A stretch of 64,000 bases of DNA from Archaeoglobus sp. JdFR-27 (GCA_002011235.1 MTMO01000034.1:84533-148532), one strand, 5' to 3'. Positions 20,753-30,594 are shown, counted from the first letter of the stretch. Notes: generated from the letters alone by a model not told the origin. Made by a program: numbers and translations.

Positions 20753-22357
20753 TCAATCTCTTACTTCAATCCCTTTTTTCCTTAGATAATCTTTAACCTC
20801 AGTGATTGATACCTCCTTTCGATGGAAGATGCCGGCTGCTAAAGCAGCCTCAACGTCTGTCTTGCTGAAAACCTCGTAAAAATGCTCGACTTTCCCAGCC
20901 CCACTTGATGCAATAACCGGTATGGAAACCCCACTTTTGACATGGTTAATTAACTCTAAATCATATCCAAGCTTCGTTCCATCCCTGTCAATGCAGTTGA
21001 GCAGGATCTCTCCTGCACCAAGCTTCTCGCAAATCTTTGCGAGCTGCAAAGCATCGATGTCTCTTGCTTCTCTCCCCCCCTTCACCGTGCACTGGTACCA
21101 GCAGTACTCTTCTCCATTGGGGCCAGGGATTTCAGTCTTGATAACATTGTGTTTGGTGTCGGTAGGAGATTCGACGTAAACCCTCTTTGGATCGATCGAA
21201 ACGACAACTGCTTGGCTGCCATAAACCCTTGAGATCTGCTCTATTGAACTCTCACCCGTTGGGCCGTGCTTTAGGTATTCTTCAGCTGTATAGACAGCAT
21301 CGCTGCCTATAGACACTTTATCCGCCCCAGATCTGAAGTATTCGGACGCGACATCTAAAGCAGAGTAATACGTTCCATCCGAATCCGTGTATTCCTGAAT
21401 CCCACCACCAATTGTAAGCGGTACAAAGACATTTTCAGATGTAAGTCTTAAAACCTCTAACATAGGCTGATCTTTGAGCGGGAAATCTCGGAATCCGGTT
21501 ATATTCAGGAATACAATCTCATCTGCCCCCTCCTCAAAATACCTTCTCGCAAGCTCCACTGGCTTGCCGAGGTTTCTAACTCTGCCTTTCTCCCTGACGT
21601 CGTATTTATCTCCTTTTGTAACGACTAAATCTCCCTCATCGTTTGTCCTCACATCAAGACATGCTACGATCCTTTTTGCCAGCTTGGTTTTGTCTGATTT
21701 CTCGTTTTTACTTTTATTTGATACTGAGCTGTATGAATGTAAATCCAAAGATTCTGACTCCAGAAAATTCTTTAAAATCCTCAATCCGGCCTCTCCACTC
21801 TTCTCTGGATGGAATTGCACGGCTATAACATTGCCCTTCTGAACGGCGCTTATGAACTCTCCACCGTAGTCTGTTGTGGAGAGAATCCAGTCAGAATTCT
21901 CCTTACTTGGCACTGCCCTATAGGAGTGCACGAAGTAAAGCTTTTCTCCCTTATATCTTGAAAATAAACTTGAACTCTTCTCGATTTTTATTCCATTCCA
22001 GCCTATGTGTGGAACCGAGACTTTCTTGCTGTCGAACTTTTTTATCTGCCCCTTTATCACACCTAACCCAGGAACATCGGGAGCCTCTTCGCTTCCCTCG
22101 AAAAGGGTCTGTAAGCCTAAGCAAATTCCTAAAAATGGTCTGTTCGATTTTATATATTCCTTTAGAGCCTCAACGTATCCATACTCTTCTAACCTCTCCA
22201 TTGCATTCCCGAAACTTCCAACACCTGGAAAAATGAGCTTTTTGGCATTTAAAATGTCTTTTGGCCCGGATACATCTTCAACGGAGTAACCAAGTTTCTT
22301 TATCGCGTTTCTTATACTTCTTACATTCCCCGCTCCATAATCTACCAAGGTTACCAT
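20753..22357 (-). CDS. hisHF: Fused imidazole glycerol phosphate synthase HisH-HisF (eukaryotic HIS7-like)
   Basis: One polypeptide carries both subunits of the histidine-pathway enzyme that makes IGP and AICAR. The start ATG 22357 has an SD (AGGTGG); length 534 residues. HisH (1-205) has the nucleophile Cys79 in GICLGLQ and the HPE pair in [10 protein letters not shown] charged Ser/Lys-rich linker (about 206-225) leads to HisF, with Asp in ACLDVRTND and in [15 protein letters not shown]. The HisF part carries inserts seen in yeast HIS7: [48 protein letters not shown] and [19 protein letters not shown]. Other archaea normally have separate hisH and hisF, so gene transfer is likely. Confidence 0.95.
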   Translation of the reverse strand: MVTLVDYGAGNVRSIRNAIKKLGYSVEDVSGPKDILNAKKLIFPGVGSFGNAMERLEEYGYVEALKEYIKSNRPFLGICLGLQTLFEGSEEAPDVPGLGVIKGQIKKFDSKKVSVPHIGWNGIKIEKSSSLFSRYKGEKLYFVHSYRAVPSKENSDWILSTTDYGGEFISAVQKGNVIAVQFHPEKSGEAGLRILKNFLESESLDLHSYSSVSNKSKNEKSDKTKLAKRIVACLDVRTNDEGDLVVTKGDKYDVREKGRVRNLGKPVELARRYFEEGADEIVFLNITGFRDFPLKDQPMLEVLRLTSENVFVPLTIGGGIQEYTDSDGTYYSALDVASEYFRSGADKVSIGSDAVYTAEEYLKHGPTGESSIEQISRVYGSQAVVVSIDPKRVYVESPTDTKHNVIKTEIPGPNGEEYCWYQCTVKGGREARDIDALQLAKICEKLGAGEILLNCIDRDGTKLGYDLELINHVKSGVSIPVIASSGAGKVEHFYEVFSKTDVEAALAAGIFHRKEVSITEVKDYLRKKGIEVRD

Positions 22358-22544
22358 CTGATTTTCCACCTTTTGCTTTTCTGGAAGTGAATATTTAAGA
22401 TTTTGTGTGGTTTCAGGCTAAATATAATTGACGTAAATACGTAAATAGAATTTTCCACGATTTGCCAGCCCTCTGATTCTATTCCAAAATTTAAAATTTC
22501 TGATTTGTACTAATAATTTCGGATTAATTCCACTCTCTCTAATC

Positions 22545-23204
22545 TTAAAAAATTCGAAGTTCTAAAGATGGATTTATAACTCCTTCAAGCATTTTTACAT
22601 GTTTTTTACATAATCCTTTCACTTGGTTAATCTCTTCAGTCGTATGGCAATTGTAGAGTATACATGTTTTCTCACTACAAAATATTTCTTCGTACTCAAA
22701 ATAGGCATAAAACTGCAGAATGAGCATTCTTAGCACTTTACGAACATCAATATCGATTTTCTCAGTAAAGCCCAGTGAGGATTTTATGTAGTATTCAGGA
22801 GGCTTTGCCGGAGCATAAAGTATGCCTTTAAGCGAGATTACCGCAGCAGCACTCATCACAATCATTCTAAGATGGTATCTCATATCATCTCCAGGTGTAG
22901 CTATAAGTCTATTTGTTATTAGGACTGCTGGCTTAGAAATGTCAATGCTTTGGGAGAAGTATTTCAGCAATTCTACACCATCGTAAATAACTCCCTGTAT
23001 AAGATCCCTCTTCTCGTTCTCGATCTCTAATGGGAGAGGCTCGTAAAATACCCTCTCGCTGGGATTTCTTACCCTTATATATGCAAGAAAATAGGGATCT
23101 CTGAACCTATATTTTTTAAACTCAACAGTAAAGTTGAAGAGAGCTCTTATCTCGTCGAAAAATGAAAATGAATCCCAAAGATTTTCTTCGATATATATCT
23201 TCAT
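22545..23204 (-). CDS. Archaemetzincin-like protein lacking the zinc-binding motif (DUF6775-like)
   Basis: Protein of 219 residues. I read it as a diverged archaemetzincin. VLITNRLIATPGDDMRYHLRMIVMSAAAVISL corresponds to the middle strands, and FCSEKTCILYNCHTTEEINQVKGLCKKHVKML to the C-terminal C..CVM-Y-N...EEV...FC..H region. Where the peptidase should have HExxHxxGxxHC, this protein has LRMLILQFYAYFEYEEIFC, with no histidines. It is therefore probably not a peptidase by the usual mechanism. It lies 7 bp downstream of thi4 and is co-transcribed with it. The family link is by eye and remains moderate. Confidence 0.6.
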   Translation of the reverse strand: MKIYIEENLWDSFSFFDEIRALFNFTVEFKKYRFRDPYFLAYIRVRNPSERVFYEPLPLEIENEKRDLIQGVIYDGVELLKYFSQSIDISKPAVLITNRLIATPGDDMRYHLRMIVMSAAAVISLKGILYAPAKPPEYYIKSSLGFTEKIDIDVRKVLRMLILQFYAYFEYEEIFCSEKTCILYNCHTTEEINQVKGLCKKHVKMLEGVINPSLELRIF

Positions 23205-23211
23205 ATATATA

Positions 23212-24003
23212 TTACTCGAACCCCTTCAGCTTTTCAAGGGCAACTTCAGCAGCTCTTTTTCCACTTAGAAGCATCCCTCCAAAAGTTGGTCCCATTCTTG
23301 GGAGCCCGAAGACTGTAGTCACTGCCATTCCAGTAACTATAAGACCAGAGAAAACTTCTCCAGTATGGTTCACGACGGCATCTTCGCTCTCTTCAACCCA
23401 CATTGAACCGTACCCTCTTGTTTTAAGAAGACCCCTTTCCTCAAGCTTTTTAGCAACAAACGCATCGTGGCCTGTTGCATCTATGATAAGCTTGGATTCG
23501 AGAGCTATTGGATCAACGCAAGTTATTTGCCTCGGTAAAGCTTGTACTGGTGTCCAGTTTATTACTACTCCTGAAACCCTCCTCTCCTTTATTATCAAAT
23601 CTTCAAAGGTGGTCATGTTAAGAAACTTCGCACCAGCTTCGCAAGCTGCAGCTATAAGCTTTGAACACGCATGTGGGCCATCTGTAACGTATAGTCCTTT
23701 AGTGTATTCTTGGTAAGGAATGAGAAGTTCATCTAGGACTTTTTCTGCTGGGGCTCTGACAGTTATCTTGTTCATCAGATATCCACCAATCCAGAAACCC
23801 CCACCCAAATAGTTGTTCCTTTCTATTACGAGGACTTTTTTACCGACTTTTGCAAGTTCTCTTGCAGCCATCAGTCCACTGGGCCCACCTCCAACAACAA
23901 TTACATCAGAGTCTGTGTATTCTATAAGCATGCTGTGAAAACTCTTTACAATGGCTGAAGTTACGTCTTTTTCGGTTGTTTTTGCAAAAATTTCCCCTTC
24001 CAT
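23212..24003 (-). CDS. thi4: Thiamine thiazole synthase Thi4 (Cys-type)
   Basis: Makes the thiazole precursor of thiamine from NAD, glycine and sulfur. The 263 residues begin with a Rossmann FAD/NAD fold ([32 protein letters not shown], then [21 protein letters not shown]). At the position of the yeast sulfur-donor Cys the sequence reads [16 protein letters not shown], so a cysteine is present; methanococcal Thi4 has His there and uses free sulfide. The C-terminal [16 protein letters not shown] is conserved. The enzyme may thus be single-turnover, as in yeast and Haloferax, or able to use sulfide. Confidence 0.93.
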   Translation of the reverse strand: MEGEIFAKTTEKDVTSAIVKSFHSMLIEYTDSDVIVVGGGPSGLMAARELAKVGKKVLVIERNNYLGGGFWIGGYLMNKITVRAPAEKVLDELLIPYQEYTKGLYVTDGPHACSKLIAAACEAGAKFLNMTTFEDLIIKERRVSGVVINWTPVQALPRQITCVDPIALESKLIIDATGHDAFVAKKLEERGLLKTRGYGSMWVEESEDAVVNHTGEVFSGLIVTGMAVTTVFGLPRMGPTFGGMLLSGKRAAEVALEKLKGFE

Positions 24004-24103
24004 TCTACCACCAATTTAACACTGTTAATCCGATTATTTAAGTCTTACGCGTAGTCAATATACCATAATCTTTAAGTTCGGGGAGTTACTTGTTTTATTC
24101 CAA

Positions 24104-25438
24104 ATGAATTATTTAAAAAATTGGATCACGATCATTTTAATCGTTTTAATTCTTCTCAGTTTTGGGTGTTCTCAAAAACTAACAGCAGAAAAAGTCGTTG
24201 AAAAGATGAGAGAGAAGTATGGAAGCATAAACAGTTATAGAGCTGAGATTCATCAAAAAGAGGTTGTTAATGGGAAAGTTAGAGAATATAATTCCGTTGT
24301 AGGTTTCAAAAAACCAAATAAATTTTTTGAGAGTTCAGCAAACTTCAAATCTGCCTACAATGGCAGTTATTTCTGGAGCTATGATAAAATAAAAAATGAA
24401 ATGAGGGTAGTAAAAATTCAAAGTCAGGAGTCTCCGGATATTTTTGGTTATGTATTGAGAGAACTTGGAAAGTATGAAATCGATCTGGTTGGAAAAGAGA
24501 AGATTGATGGAAAAGACTGCTATGTTCTAGAATTAACCCCAAAAAAGAAGGATTTCTATGAATTCCAGAAGATCTGGATCGTGAAGGATGAGTGGTATCC
24601 TATAAAACTGCAAATGAAGGTGGAATTCAAATTTTTTAAGGAATTTGAGAAAGAACTAGAACTTCCAAATGTATCAATCTCGATAATAGAGCTTAAAAAT
24701 GTAATGTTCGATGTAGAGATAGATGATGGAGAATTTCAGCTTGAAAATGCAGTAAAGCAAGTATATGGAGATGAGATTGTCAGTATAGCTTTAAGCGATG
24801 AAAGAGTGAGGAAAGAAATAGAGAATAGAGAATGTAAAATTCTAAAAGTGAATAAAGTAGATGGATTGGCTTATGTCGAAATATCAGTCGGAAAGCCAGA
24901 TAAACCCGGGATACTTCTTCATTTGACTGTAGATTCTGAAAAGAGAGAGGTTATATACTTTAGAAAAGATTTTAGAGAACCCTCGATAAGTGATTCTCTG
25001 ATCAACAGCATCCTTCAGATTGATGAAGTAAAGCAAAAAATTGGAGAGAAATACAGTGGTATCAATTACTACGTAAATAAAACGGTTCTCGAAATATACG
25101 TCCTCACTCCGTCTGGGGCTTACAAAATATATTATGACTTGCTGAGCGATGGGGTGATTCGAATTGAGAGTATACCTGGTTGGGGGAAGTCATTAAAGGA
25201 AGAAACGATGACGGAAGAGGAGAAACAAAAGTACCTGGCGATGGCTTTGAACGATTCAAAGGTTCGAGAGTTATTGAAGAATGAAAAATTCAGTGCAAAT
25301 TTCACCAAGTACGTTCTGTACCAAAATGGACAAAAAATAAGGGATCCGGATCATGTGATAATAATTTTAAAAGTTGATGGAGAGAGTTACGAAATTGTTC
25401 TGTCTGGGGAGAGAGTTTTATCAGTGGAAAAAGTTTGA
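24104..25438 (+). CDS. LolA-like outer-surface lipoprotein
   Basis: Lipoprotein of 444 residues. The signal MNYLKNWITIILIVLILLSFGC ends in a lipobox Cys at residue 22. Residues about 27-210 resemble the LolA/LolB beta fold (AEKVVEKMREKYGSINSYRAEIHQKEVVNGKVREY, FKKPNKFFESS, YVLELTPKKKDFYEFQKIWIVKDEWYPIKLQ). The rest has two PepSY-like repeats (EIVSIALSDERVRKEIENRECKIL and KYLAMALNDSKVRELLKNEKFSA). In archaea such proteins are cell-surface lipoproteins of unknown ligand. It is monocistronic. Confidence 0.75.
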   Translation: MNYLKNWITIILIVLILLSFGCSQKLTAEKVVEKMREKYGSINSYRAEIHQKEVVNGKVREYNSVVGFKKPNKFFESSANFKSAYNGSYFWSYDKIKNEMRVVKIQSQESPDIFGYVLRELGKYEIDLVGKEKIDGKDCYVLELTPKKKDFYEFQKIWIVKDEWYPIKLQMKVEFKFFKEFEKELELPNVSISIIELKNVMFDVEIDDGEFQLENAVKQVYGDEIVSIALSDERVRKEIENRECKILKVNKVDGLAYVEISVGKPDKPGILLHLTVDSEKREVIYFRKDFREPSISDSLINSILQIDEVKQKIGEKYSGINYYVNKTVLEIYVLTPSGAYKIYYDLLSDGVIRIESIPGWGKSLKEETMTEEEKQKYLAMALNDSKVRELLKNEKFSANFTKYVLYQNGQKIRDPDHVIIILKVDGESYEIVLSGERVLSVEKV

Positions 25439-25488
25439 ATTGGATTGTGGAAACTATAAAAATAAAAAATAAAAACTATTCAAATCTC

Positions 25489-25986
25489 CTAGAGCCGATG
25501 ACCCTCAATCTCAAGAAGAAACTTCTTTATTCTAATTCCTGATTCCTTACCACCCATGTAGCCCCCTAGATCTCCCACTCCAACAACCCTGTGACATGGA
25601 ATAATCACGGGAACCGGATTTCTTGCCAAAACCCCTCCAACAGCTCTGTACGCCTTTGTGCCCAGTCTTTCTGCCACCTCTTTGTATGTTTTTGTTTCTC
25701 CATAGGGAATTTTTGAAACCTCAAATAGAACTCTTGCAGTGAATTCTGGTACAGAAAGTCTTACGGCGTAATTGAGGCCTATTTTCTTGCCTGAAAAATA
25801 TGTGTAGAGGTCTTCTTTTAGCTTTCTCGCAACTGGACTTCTTATACTCTCTCTTATACCCTCTTTTGTACTCTCCCCTAACTCCTTACTGGAAAATCCA
25901 CATTTTACAATAACCCCATTTTTCAAATGAGCAAAGAAAAAGTGTGGAGGATCCATGCCTCTAAGATCGATCACGACAGATTCCAT
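25489..25986 (-). CDS. ogt: Methylated-DNA-protein cysteine methyltransferase
   Basis: Repairs O6-alkylguanine by irreversible transfer to its own cysteine. The 165 residues include the helix-turn-helix region (IPYGETKTYKEVAERLGTKAYRAVGGVLARNPVPVIIPCHRVVG) with the acceptor Cys in PCHRV and the arginine finger in AYRAVG. The C-terminal GGYMGGKESGIRIKKFLLEIEG is conserved. It is the last gene of the tes-nadM-ogt minus-strand cluster (25 bp after nadM). Confidence 0.96.
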   Translation of the reverse strand: MESVVIDLRGMDPPHFFFAHLKNGVIVKCGFSSKELGESTKEGIRESIRSPVARKLKEDLYTYFSGKKIGLNYAVRLSVPEFTARVLFEVSKIPYGETKTYKEVAERLGTKAYRAVGGVLARNPVPVIIPCHRVVGVGDLGGYMGGKESGIRIKKFLLEIEGHRL

Positions 25987-26011
25987 AATCGGATGCCCTT
26001 TTAAATCTCTA

Positions 26012-26629
<618 letters not shown>

Positions 26630-26633
26630 CTAT

Positions 26634-28202
26634 TCAATCCCTTGGCTTCTTCACAACTCTGTAAATCTCACTTCTAAGTTTTTTACCTGTTTTCCTCTCC
26701 CATTCTTCAATCGGGATACCATATTCTGCTTGAACTTTATCCCTGTAAATTTCAGGTATGACATTGAACGCGCAGAAGGGTATTATTTTTCCATCAGGTG
26801 TTGCATAATGAATCTCACATCTTTTAACCCTCTCAATGTCATAGTTGTACAAGTCCTGGAAATGCATTATTCCGATAAACAGCGATCTTGCATGGAATTC
26901 ACCCAGTGCAGAATAATCATGCTTCACGAGTACATCGAAAAGTATCTTACTTATGTCGAATCCTTTTGGAGCTTTTTCCTGATCCACAAATTTTCTAAGG
27001 TCTAATAGACCCTTTAGCGCCCTAATCTTCTTAATTCTGCTCTCCATTAGTACCTCAGCTTTCTCTTCAAGATATTCAAAAAGTCCCTCAACATCTATGA
27101 ATCTGGTGATGGGTATGAGCTTTCCACTTTCATCTATAAAAACATAGGTGGCCATTCCGCATGCCCAGTGGGTTGTCAGCTCATATTGGGGAACTTCAGT
27201 GAGAGCTTCTACGAAGTGTGAGATTGAGGTAACGCTGGGAACCGGGTAAAAATCATCTCTGCTTATCTCTCCATTCGTTTGTTCCTCTAGTCTGATTATC
27301 ACATCTGGGATTGTTATTCTTACCTTTTCTCTCTCCCGTTTTGGCATGCTTCCTACCAAGCTAACTGGCTGGAAGTTGACACCCCTGATGATGTCAATGT
27401 TTTTAGCTGCAAATTTGACTATATCTCCCACCTGATGATCGTTAACACCTTTAATTACGGTTGGAACTAAAACTATCCCTAATTCAGCTCTTCTGCAGTT
27501 TTCAAGGATTTTTGGAATTTCTGGATGATTTTTCGGATTTGTTTTTTCATCAACTCCATCATACGAGAGGTAAACAGTATTGCATCCAGCCTCTCTAACC
27601 CTTCTGGCAAACTCAGGTTCTCTGGCAAGTCTTATTCCATTCGTGTTCAGCTGAACATGCTCGATTCCTTCTTCTCTGATCATCTTTATTATGTCGATCA
27701 GATCATCTCTTAACGTTGGTTCACCACCTGTTAGCTGTACAGCATTCGTTGGCACGGGTCTAATACTTCTTGCGAGTCTGGTCATGTCTCTTATCTGATC
27801 AAGGCTTGGTTCGTAAACGTAACCGGCCTTTCTGGCATAGAAAAAGCAGTACCAGCATGCGATATCGCATCTATTGGTCAAAACGATATTCAATAGGGCC
27901 GTCTGACTTTTATGAATCTTACATAAACCGCAGGAGAACGGACATTTTGACTCATCAACTATCGGATTCTCAATACCTGGGCCATCATGGGCAAATCTAT
28001 ATGCCTTCTTAAAAAGCTCAATATCGCTCCAGTAAACTTCAACAGTTTCACCATGCTCTGGACAGATTTTACGAATCATAACTTTGTTATCTTCACTATA
28101 AACCTCAGCTGAGATGATCTTGAGACATTCAGGGCAGAGTGAGGCAGTTTTATAGGGTAGTTTTAACTCAGATTTTAATACAGTCTTTGATTTAACCCCC
28201 AT
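26634..28202 (-). CDS. tes: Tetraether lipid synthase-like radical SAM protein (Tes family)
   Basis: Radical SAM enzyme of the MJ0619/Tes group, which joins two archaeol lipids tail to tail to make tetraethers. The start is ATG 28202 (MGVKSKTVLKSELKLPYKTASLCPECLKII), with an SD AGGAGGTAT; length 522. The extra N-terminal cysteines (CPECL, CPEHG, CPFSCGLC) precede the canonical cluster CDIACWYC at about residue 115. GGEPTLRDDLIDII and NTNGIRLA follow. C-terminal conserved elements are FHARSLFIGIMHFQDLYNYDIERVKRCEIHYATPDGKIIPFCAFN. It is divergent from carS, supporting a role in membrane lipid synthesis. Confidence 0.88.
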   Translation of the reverse strand: MGVKSKTVLKSELKLPYKTASLCPECLKIISAEVYSEDNKVMIRKICPEHGETVEVYWSDIELFKKAYRFAHDGPGIENPIVDESKCPFSCGLCKIHKSQTALLNIVLTNRCDIACWYCFFYARKAGYVYEPSLDQIRDMTRLARSIRPVPTNAVQLTGGEPTLRDDLIDIIKMIREEGIEHVQLNTNGIRLAREPEFARRVREAGCNTVYLSYDGVDEKTNPKNHPEIPKILENCRRAELGIVLVPTVIKGVNDHQVGDIVKFAAKNIDIIRGVNFQPVSLVGSMPKREREKVRITIPDVIIRLEEQTNGEISRDDFYPVPSVTSISHFVEALTEVPQYELTTHWACGMATYVFIDESGKLIPITRFIDVEGLFEYLEEKAEVLMESRIKKIRALKGLLDLRKFVDQEKAPKGFDISKILFDVLVKHDYSALGEFHARSLFIGIMHFQDLYNYDIERVKRCEIHYATPDGKIIPFCAFNVIPEIYRDKVQAEYGIPIEEWERKTGKKLRSEIYRVVKKPRD

Positions 28203-28273
28203 AGTTATACCTCCTAGAACCATTACTTAATTTTATATCAGACAAATAAGAATTACCCATATTTTTAAGAAAG

Positions 28274-28298
28274 CCGAAAGAGATATATCAAGCTTTCG
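28274..28298 (+). promoter_or_regulatory. carS promoter with flanking inverted repeat
   Basis: CCGAAAGAGATATATCA is a BRE plus TATA about 25 bp before the carS ATG at 28311, so carS is probably leaderless. The TATA is flanked by CGAAAG and CTTTCG arms with 12 bases between them, which could be an operator or chance. The opposite promoter for tes lies in the same 108 bp intergenic stretch. Confidence 0.6.
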
Positions 28299-28310
28299 TT
28301 ATTCGCTTTT

Positions 28311-28853
28311 ATGCTCTATCTTCTACTTAAAACGATATGGCTTCTCATTCCGGCTTACACTCCTAACAATTTTGCAGTAGTTTTTGGAGGTGGGATTCCG
28401 ATCGATCTTGGAAAGAATTTTGTGGATGGAAAAAGGATTTTGGGTGATGGGAAAACGATAAGGGGTTTCATTTTTGGAGTTCTTGGTGGTATACTTTGCG
28501 GGACAATCCAGTTCAATCTTGAAAATTTCTTAGGAATCGCTTTCTTTTCCTCTTTATCTTTTCCAGATGCCTTCGTTCTTGTATCTTCCCTTTCTTTTGG
28601 TTCACTATCGGGAGATTTATTAGGTAGCTTTATCAAAAGGAGAATCGGAATAAAAAGGGGCCAAGCTCTCCCTTTTTTCGACCAACTAACCTTTTTGGTT
28701 GTCGCTTTTTTATTTGCCTACACATTCTCTCCATTTTTCCATCATCTATTTACTATCAAAGTAATTGTAGCAGCAATCATAATCACACCCATTCTCCATC
28801 TTTTAACGAATTACATAGCTTTTAAACTCGGGCTGAAGGATGTTCCCTGGTAA
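28311..28853 (+). CDS. carS: CDP-2,3-bis-(O-geranylgeranyl)-sn-glycerol synthase (CDP-archaeol synthase)
   Basis: Membrane enzyme of 180 residues that activates digeranylgeranylglycerol phosphate with CTP in archaeal phospholipid synthesis. The CarS/DUF46 motifs are clear: PAYTPNNFAVVFGGGIPIDLGKNFVDGKRILGDGKTIRGFI, SLSFGSLSGDLLGSFIKRRIGIKRGQALPFFDQLTFLV. There are about five membrane segments. It is divergent from the tes-like gene and followed by pyrE. A leaderless start at ATG 28311 is suggested by the promoter spacing. Confidence 0.96.
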   Translation: MLYLLLKTIWLLIPAYTPNNFAVVFGGGIPIDLGKNFVDGKRILGDGKTIRGFIFGVLGGILCGTIQFNLENFLGIAFFSSLSFPDAFVLVSSLSFGSLSGDLLGSFIKRRIGIKRGQALPFFDQLTFLVVAFLFAYTFSPFFHHLFTIKVIVAAIIITPILHLLTNYIAFKLGLKDVPW

Positions 28854-28884
28854 ATTTTAAAAATTGGTATGTGAAAGTTGTAGT

Positions 28885-29436
28885 ATGGATTCGATGGAAG
28901 AACTATTGATCAGACGAATGATAGAAGCCGGATCACTAAAATTTGGAAATTTCGTTCTGTCATCGGGAAAGAAGAGCAATTTCTATATCGACATCAAACA
29001 AGCATCGACTCATCCGGATATTCTCGATATGATCTCAGATATGATTGTGAGAAAAGTCGAAGAGAAGTCATTAGAATATGAAAAGATTGCCTGTGTGGAA
29101 CTTGGTGGTGTTCCACTTGCGGTATCACTCTCCTTAAAAATAGGAAAGCCATATCTGATATTCAGGAAAGCAAAGAAAGACTATGGAATAAAATCTGACA
29201 TGATAGGGGACCTTAATGAGGGTGAAAGGGTTCTGGTGATTGAGGACGTTACAACCACGGGAAGCTCTGCTTGCTCGGTGGTTGAAAGGGTTCAGGAGAA
29301 AGGGGGTAAAGTAGAAGCTGTTATCGTTGTTGTTGATCGCGAAGAAGGAGCCTTAGATTTATTCTATTCTAAAAAAATACCTTTCGTCCCAATTTTGACA
29401 TCCTCAAAGCTTTTGAAATATACAGGATTTAGTTAA
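28885..29436 (+). CDS. pyrE: Orotate phosphoribosyltransferase
   Basis: Makes OMP from orotate and PRPP. ATG 28885 (MDSMEELLIRRMIEAGSLKFGNFVLSSGKKSNFYIDIK) fits the family better than the TTG start at 28864; length 183. The PRPP loop VLVIEDVTTTGSSACSVVERV is intact, as are ELGGVPLAVSLSLKIGKPYLIFRK. The stop overlaps the convergent regulator gene's stop by 3 bp. It sits 31 bp after carS and may share its transcript. Confidence 0.96.
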   Translation: MDSMEELLIRRMIEAGSLKFGNFVLSSGKKSNFYIDIKQASTHPDILDMISDMIVRKVEEKSLEYEKIACVELGGVPLAVSLSLKIGKPYLIFRKAKKDYGIKSDMIGDLNEGERVLVIEDVTTTGSSACSVVERVQEKGGKVEAVIVVVDREEGALDLFYSKKIPFVPILTSSKLLKYTGFS

Positions 29437-30404
29437 ATATCCACAACACTTAGAAGGCTTTCATCACTCAAATCAATTCCTGAATCTCTTATGTAGAATT
29501 TTATTTCATTAACATCGGATTTTGGACAAAAGGAATAGCTTTTGACTGATTTTTCAATCAGATTCGAATTAAACTTCAAGATCTCAGCCAAAACGTTGTA
29601 ATCCTTTTTTCTGAGCTTTTTGTTGCAGATCTTATCATAATATGCCAAGAACTCTCTTATTCTATCTCCGTTAATGCTTAAGGAATCGATATTCACAGCA
29701 AGAGAGCAGCAAATGAATTCTCCAACGATGTCTTTGAAATATTTAACCTTAAACCCCTGTTCTTTTAGCATACTCAAATAGGGCTCCCAAATCGCCAAGC
29801 CTTCTATCTCCCTCTCTTTCAAGCTTTTTATCATATTTTCAGGAGAGTTAAAATAATGAACTTTCCCGTGATACATTGAAAGAAATTTCCTGAGGTTGCG
29901 ATCCATAGTTGACATCTCGGTAGTTCCAAAAATGCCGTTATGGCAATCTGAAAACACAATTCCACTCCCATTTTTTGCTATAATTCTGACAATTCTGAAG
30001 TTTTTCATCAGAATACCCATGATTACCTGGGTTAAAATAGGACTTGCAGCCATATCAATCTTCCCTTGGCTGAGAGCTTTAGTTAGATCAATTGGATCAT
30101 TGAATATTTTAATAATGGCTCTCTTTTCCAAGGCTGCGATTATGAGATAAGCGTACTCACTCGACTTAAGGATACCTAATCTTAAAAGATTAGGGTGTGG
30201 AGTTGGGAAATATTCAACTTTCCAGACTCTATAAGATCGGGCAGAAACACTTTTTCTTATTATCTTTTCTTCGGTTTCTAAGCTGCTGAGGATCTCTGAA
30301 ACTGTTGATTTGGAAAGGTTCAAAATCCTAGGAATCTCACTTTGTAAAATCCCTTTTTCACCCACTTCATCCAGCAGTTTGACTATCTTTTTTTCTGCAA
30401 GCAC
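29433..30404 (-). CDS. One-component regulator: winged helix fused to a substrate-binding-protein domain
   Basis: Protein of 323 residues. Residues 1-70 are a winged helix (KKIVKLLDEVGEKGILQSEIPRILNLSKSTVSEILSSLETEEKIIRKS). The remainder resembles the SsuA/THI5-like type II binding fold (LRLGILKSSEYAYLIIAALEK, IDLTKALSQGKIDMAASPILTQVIMG, GIFGTTEMSTMDRN, EGLAIWEPYLSMLKEQGFKVK). No signal peptide or membrane segment is present, so the binding fold should act inside the cell as a ligand sensor. It is divergent from the secreted-hydrolase cluster, with the inverted repeat ATTGGT-AAA-ACCAAT in between. Ligand and targets are unknown. Confidence 0.78.
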   Translation of the reverse strand: MLAEKKIVKLLDEVGEKGILQSEIPRILNLSKSTVSEILSSLETEEKIIRKSVSARSYRVWKVEYFPTPHPNLLRLGILKSSEYAYLIIAALEKRAIIKIFNDPIDLTKALSQGKIDMAASPILTQVIMGILMKNFRIVRIIAKNGSGIVFSDCHNGIFGTTEMSTMDRNLRKFLSMYHGKVHYFNSPENMIKSLKEREIEGLAIWEPYLSMLKEQGFKVKYFKDIVGEFICCSLAVNIDSLSINGDRIREFLAYYDKICNKKLRKKDYNVLAEILKFNSNLIEKSVKSYSFCPKSDVNEIKFYIRDSGIDLSDESLLSVVDI

Positions 30405-30487
30405 AAATGTAGTCTTTATCTGTAATCATATAAATCTTACATCCTGATTTAAGTTTTTGGGAAATTATTATTGAGTAGAATTAAATA

Positions 30488-30502
30488 ATTGGTAAAACCA
30501 AT
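30488..30502. promoter_or_regulatory. Inverted repeat ATTGGT-AAA-ACCAAT, possible operator
   Basis: A perfect 6-bp inverted repeat with a 3-bp spacer lies in the divergent intergenic region between the winged-helix/SBP regulator and the GHL15-like hydrolase. The position makes it a candidate binding site for that regulator. A repeat this short could be chance. Confidence 0.4.
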
Positions 30503-30594
30503 AGTCAATGTAGATTAAAAAATATGCAAAAGATTATGAAATTGGATCTGGTGAAAGGAAGACGCTTTTGGAAATAAAATAGAGAGGTGTGAAG

